Source: Haloterrigena salina JCM 13891 (lineage in GTDB: Archaea > Halobacteriota > Halobacteria > Halobacteriales > Natrialbaceae). From it: a DNA stretch of 64,000 bases. Position 1 is the stretch's first letter, and the number at the start of each line of letters is the position of its first letter. This document shows, one piece after another, positions 61,249-64,000 of this stretch. The DNA is taken from the NCBI RefSeq assembly GCF_000337495.1, contig NZ_AOIS01000012.1:24492-88491 (forward strand). The letters are read 5' to 3'. The notes beneath the pieces are model-generated. The model was not told the DNA's origin and did no database searches. It saw only the letters and a program-made list of their open reading frames with translations. A program made the position numbers and the translations under genes.

Positions 61249-61527
61249 TTAGTCGGCGACCTCGGCCTCGACGACGGCCTCACCCTCTTCGTCGAAGCGG
61301 GCCGCGCGGACGCGCAGCTTTCGCGGCGGGTTGGAGCGACCGTTCGACCAGACTTCCTCGTTGATCGAGGGGTCCAGGCGGATGGCGTCCTCGTCGACCG
61401 CGAAGTGTTTCGCGAGGTGTTCGCGGATCAGCCGCATCGCGTAGTCGGCGGCCTCGTGGTTGGCCCCCTTCTTGACGTCGCGCAGCGGAACGGTAACGAC
61501 GCGTTCCTCGAAATCACTTGCACTCAT
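61249..61527 (-). CDS. rpl31e: 50S ribosomal protein L31e
   Basis: 92 residues: [63 protein letters not shown]. Second gene of the operon, two bases after L39e. Confidence 0.97.
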   Translation of the reverse strand: MSASDFEERVVTVPLRDVKKGANHEAADYAMRLIREHLAKHFAVDEDAIRLDPSINEEVWSNGRSNPPRKLRVRAARFDEEGEAVVEAEVAD

Positions 61528-61529
61528 CG

Positions 61530-61682
61530 TTACTCGTCAGTGTCGTTGCGCCGCCAGTTGCGTCGCTTGGGGTTGCGCTGGACTTCCATGTCAGTCTTCA
61601 TCATGACCCAGGCCGGCACGCGGCTGTTCTGGTTCTCGAGTTTGGCAAGACGCTTCTTCTTGCCCTTCGATTTCTTACCCAT
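61530..61682 (-). CDS. rpl39e: 50S ribosomal protein L39e
   Basis: 50 residues, very basic: [20 protein letters not shown], then [25 protein letters not shown]. First gene of the cluster; start at ATG 61682. Confidence 0.97.
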   Translation of the reverse strand: MGKKSKGKKKRLAKLENQNSRVPAWVMMKTDMEVQRNPKRRNWRRNDTDE

Positions 61683-61760
61683 AGTAGCCGAACGTAGCCC
61701 GCGGTGGCTTAAAATCTTGTCCATCTTCGCGACGCGGGCCGACGGCGCCGTCGCCGGCGG

Positions 61761-62726
61761 TTACGGCCCCACAGCCCGCTCGAGGTAGCGCGTTATGCCC
61801 TCGAGCGTCGCCTCGCTCAGGTCGGTCGTGTACGACCAGTTCTCGACGCCGTCGGTGCCGTCGTGGCGGTGGAACGCCTCGTGGTCGTAGCAGCCGGTGC
61901 CGTGGAATCGGGTGCCGGCGCCGATCTCGTCCCGGCCGGCGTAGGCCGACGCCATCGGGGACACGCGCAGCGTCTCGTCGTCGGTCCGGATCGCTTCGCC
62001 GAGGTCGTGATCGCACGGCGAGTCGCCGACCGCCTCGGCGACGTCGCTCGAGAGGAACGTGTGCAGCGTCTCGTGGATCGCCATGTTTCGCGTGACGGCC
62101 CGGGAATCCCAGACCTCGCTGGCGCCGACGTTCGCCACCGTCAGCGCGTCGCCGGGGCTCCCGTGGGCGTCGTCGCCGACGTGCGCGTTCGGCGACAGCG
62201 TCCCGCCGTATCCGACCCGGTAGTTCAGCGGCTCCCAACGCAGCAGCAGGTGGCAGGTCGAGCCCGTCAGCGCGTCGCGTCCCCGAAGCCGACGGTGGAA
62301 CCCGTCGAGGACCGTCTCGAGCGATGGAAGGACGACGTCGGACGGGCGCCGTACCGCCGAACGGGAGGGCCGAATCGATCCGGCGCGCTCGACGGTGATC
62401 TCGAGGGACTCGAGTCGCGATCGCTCGCGGGCGTAGTCGAGAACCTGCGCGACGGCGTCCTCGACGGCCGCCGTCGCGTCCCGCAGCGCCGGCGGCCAGT
62501 CGCCCGATCCGGCGACGGCGTTCGGCAGTCGGAGCCGCAACGGGAGCGGACCGGAGTAAACGCGGATCCGAAACGGGGTCTCGGCGGCGTCGGCGACCGC
62601 TCGAGCGCCGGCTCGAGACCACGAGACGCCGGCCGCGCCGCCGACGGCGGCCAGCACCTCTCGGCGCGAGACGATGCGCCCGCTTACGGCCGCGTCGTCG
62701 AGTCCGGTCGGAAGCGACGGCGTCAC
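61761..62726 (-). CDS. putative secreted zinc metalloprotease-like protein
   Basis: 321 residues. Start taken as GTG 62726, which places a Tat-like signal (SRREVLAAVGGAAGVSWS) about 20 residues in. A zinc motif HETLH occurs in NMAIHETLHTFLSSDVA, with possible further ligands in DSPCDHDLGEA. The rest (GPLPLRLRLPNAVAGSGDWP, CHLLLRWEPLNYRVGYGG) is haloarchaeal-type. No archaemetzincin HExxHxxGxxH pattern. Start codon uncertain; a GTG at 62855 is the alternative. Confidence 0.65.
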   Translation of the reverse strand: MTPSLPTGLDDAAVSGRIVSRREVLAAVGGAAGVSWSRAGARAVADAAETPFRIRVYSGPLPLRLRLPNAVAGSGDWPPALRDATAAVEDAVAQVLDYARERSRLESLEITVERAGSIRPSRSAVRRPSDVVLPSLETVLDGFHRRLRGRDALTGSTCHLLLRWEPLNYRVGYGGTLSPNAHVGDDAHGSPGDALTVANVGASEVWDSRAVTRNMAIHETLHTFLSSDVAEAVGDSPCDHDLGEAIRTDDETLRVSPMASAYAGRDEIGAGTRFHGTGCYDHEAFHRHDGTDGVENWSYTTDLSEATLEGITRYLERAVGP

Positions 62727-62893
62727 GAGCGATCGACGGCGGTCTCGGCCATCGTGTCCGCTCGCTACGCCGAGCGTCGGTATCGATGTCGACCTTGCAT
62801 TCGCCGAGCGGCCGGTTCCGGCCCGCACAGCGACTCTCGTAGCGGGGCGACACACTATCTCGCCGGATCGACGCGGCCGCTATCGACGGCCGG

Positions 62894-63451
62894 CTACTCG
62901 AGGGGGAACGACTCGACCGTCGAGTACACCGGCCCCGAATCGGTGAGGGTGCTCTCGGTCAGGCGCACCTCCTCGACCGTCGTCTCGCCGATCGTCGGGT
63001 CGCGCTCGCGGACGAGTTCCTGAACCAGGTCCTTGCCGCCGGCGTGTTCCATCCGCGCGAGCGTGACGTGGGGCGTGAAGTCGTGGGACTCCGGCTCGAA
63101 CCCCATCGCCGTCGTTCGCTCCTCGAGCGCCTCGTGGAGCTGCGTGAGTTCCTCGCCGCCGGTCTCGGTGCCGAGCCAGACCACGCTGATGTAGTCGAGG
63201 CTCGGGAAGACGCCGAGCCCGCCGTAGCGGACCGTGAAGGGGTCGACGTCGGCGTCTGCGACCGCGGCCTCGAGCTCCCGCTCGAGGGCGGGGAGTCGAT
63301 CCTCGTCCACATCGCCGAGGAACTTCAGCGTGACGTGGGCCTGCTCGGGATCCGTGAAGTTCAGCCCGCTGGCGTCCTCGAACGCATCCTGCAGGTCGGC
63401 GACCGACGCCGCGAGGTCGTCGGGGAGGTCGACGCTGACGAACAGTCGCAT
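62894..63451 (-). CDS. thpR: RNA 2',3'-cyclic phosphodiesterase (LigT/ThpR)
   Basis: 185 residues, 2H phosphoesterase family. Two H-x-T-x motifs: HVTLKFLG and HVTLARME. MRLFVSVDLPDDLAASVADLQ is the family start. Opens 2',3'-cyclic phosphates at RNA ends, tied to tRNA processing. Confidence 0.93.
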   Translation of the reverse strand: MRLFVSVDLPDDLAASVADLQDAFEDASGLNFTDPEQAHVTLKFLGDVDEDRLPALERELEAAVADADVDPFTVRYGGLGVFPSLDYISVVWLGTETGGEELTQLHEALEERTTAMGFEPESHDFTPHVTLARMEHAGGKDLVQELVRERDPTIGETTVEEVRLTESTLTDSGPVYSTVESFPLE

Positions 63452-63573
63452 ATCGGGCGTCCGGTCGGCAGGCTATTGAATCGTGTGCCGGGCAACGTCG
63501 TCAGCGCGGCGATCGTCGCCGTCGACGCGGAGAAAAACGAGTGGGGGCTATTCGGTCGACGGTCCGGGACCGA

Positions 63574-63981
63574 TCACTCGAACTCGTCCTCGAGGTCGCT
63601 GAAGTCCTTGATGACGTGGTAGCTGATCAGATCGTCCGGCTCGTCCTGTGCGATACCGATCACGAGGCTCTGTTCGTCGGTGTCGTCGACCGACACGGTG
63701 TCGGTCTTCCTCGGGCCGCTCTGTGACGGGTCATCGGAGTCGGTCTCGTTGGCGGTGTCGTTCCCGTCGGTTTCGTTGGCGCCGTCGGGCTCGACGTCGC
63801 CGTCCTCGACGGACGCGTTGGCCAACTCCTCGTCGGCCGTCGAGTCGGATTCGTTCGTCTCGTTCGTCTCGTTTCCGGAGTCGTCGCTCGAGTCGTCGGT
63901 GGTTCCCTCCTCGAGGGGATCGTCGAGCGCGACCGTGACCTCGTAGTCGCCGGTGTCGGTCCAGACGTCGTCGTACTGGGC
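63574..63981 (-). CDS. C-terminal part of an acidic surface-type protein, 5' truncated by contig end
   Basis: 136 codons to the stop. It begins AQYDDVWTDTGDYEVTVAL, continues with an Asp/Glu/Asn/Thr-rich linker (about 60 residues), and ends VIGIAQDEPDDLISYHVIKDFSDLEDEFE. The N-terminal part is missing because the contig ends. The five residues MYKRQ before it come from adapter sequence and are not part of the protein. Family unknown; an Ig-like beta domain before the linker is likely. Confidence 0.7.
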   Translation of the reverse strand, partial: AQYDDVWTDTGDYEVTVALDDPLEEGTTDDSSDDSGNETNETNESDSTADEELANASVEDGDVEPDGANETDGNDTANETDSDDPSQSGPRKTDTVSVDDTDEQSLVIGIAQDEPDDLISYHVIKDFSDLEDEFE

Positions 63982-64000
63982 CTGTCTCTTATACACATCT
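63982..64000. other. Tn5/Nextera mosaic-end adapter sequence
   Basis: CTGTCTCTTATACACATCT, the 19-bp transposon mosaic end used in Nextera libraries, occupies the last 19 bases. It is artificial and marks the contig end. Translated in two frames it gives the artefact peptides MYKRQ and MCIRDR. Confidence 0.97.

Noticed and set aside
63574..63998. Proteins starting MYKRQ or MCIRDR
   Set aside because: These residues are encoded by adapter sequence, not by the genome.
1..64000. Replication origin, prophage or rRNA operon
   Set aside because: No orc1/cdc6, origin-box repeats, integrase, capsid or rRNA sequences were seen.

Overview
The window is a 64 kb stretch of a GC-rich haloarchaeal chromosome. 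The evidence is the acidic proteome, type II archaeal GAPDH, eIF6, L39e/L31e/L18Ae/L10e, SRP54 and FtsY, prefoldin alpha, Tat-lipoproteins, HTH-10 (Bat-type) regulator, and leaderless promoters with a TATA box about 27 nt before the start codon. A member of the Natrialbaceae (Natrinema/Haloterrigena-like) is likely, but that is inference. The last 19 bases are a Tn5/Nextera mosaic end, so the window ends at the untrimmed edge of a draft contig. The first gene is cut at its 5' end.

Layout. 1-11.8 kb: partial alpha/beta hydrolase, Bat-type regulator, RND/MMPL exporter, ABC-2 exporter pair, M50-CBS protease, L10e, ATP-grasp ligase, Hsp20, GAPDH. 12-14.5 kb: two MinD/ParA-type ATPases in convergent orientation; one is fused to a degenerate RecA-like domain. 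14.5-16 kb: AT-rich patch with small membrane proteins and a gene remnant. 16-23 kb: M29 aminopeptidase, PiT phosphate permease with UspA, a cupredoxin lacking copper ligands, a three-gene operon (FAD oxidoreductase, VOC dioxygenase, esterase) resembling quinone-detoxification sets, and glutamate-cysteine ligase. 23-28 kb: a 1,054-residue Tat-exported protein with a nuclease domain embedded among repeated modules, then a C45 acyltransferase. 28-37 kb: tRNA-Arg with partial copies beside it, several lipoproteins, UPF0200/UPF0201 pair, CBS-MaoC fusion, SRP54, orphan HicB. 37-50 kb: disulfide oxidoreductase, histidine kinase, AsnB, two divergent sulfurtransferases, rubrerythrin-like protein, thiE-thiM, and a frameshifted GNAT gene.

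50.2-51 kb is non-coding and unusual: a MITE-like 80 bp element, then five tandem ~119 bp units, each with a 39-nt conserved core; a sixth core lies 2 kb away at 52.9 kb. 51-57 kb: AEC permease, PAP2 phosphatase, and a two-gene operon of a siroheme nitrite/sulfite reductase followed by an FrhB-like F420 flavoprotein with two [4Fe-4S] motifs, like a split form of the methanogen F420-dependent sulfite reductase. 57-62 kb: the conserved archaeal cluster L39e-L31e-eIF6-(small membrane protein)-L18Ae-prefoldin-FtsY. It ends with a putative secreted metalloprotease, ThpR and a truncated acidic protein.

Themes that recur: low-molecular-weight thiol and electrophile handling (gshA, a candidate bis-gamma-glutamylcystine reductase, the dioxygenase/esterase operon, sulfurtransferases), co-translational targeting and translation (SRP54, FtsY, ribosomal proteins), and many Tat-dependent lipoproteins. 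All assignments are by reading sequence motifs; no database search was run.
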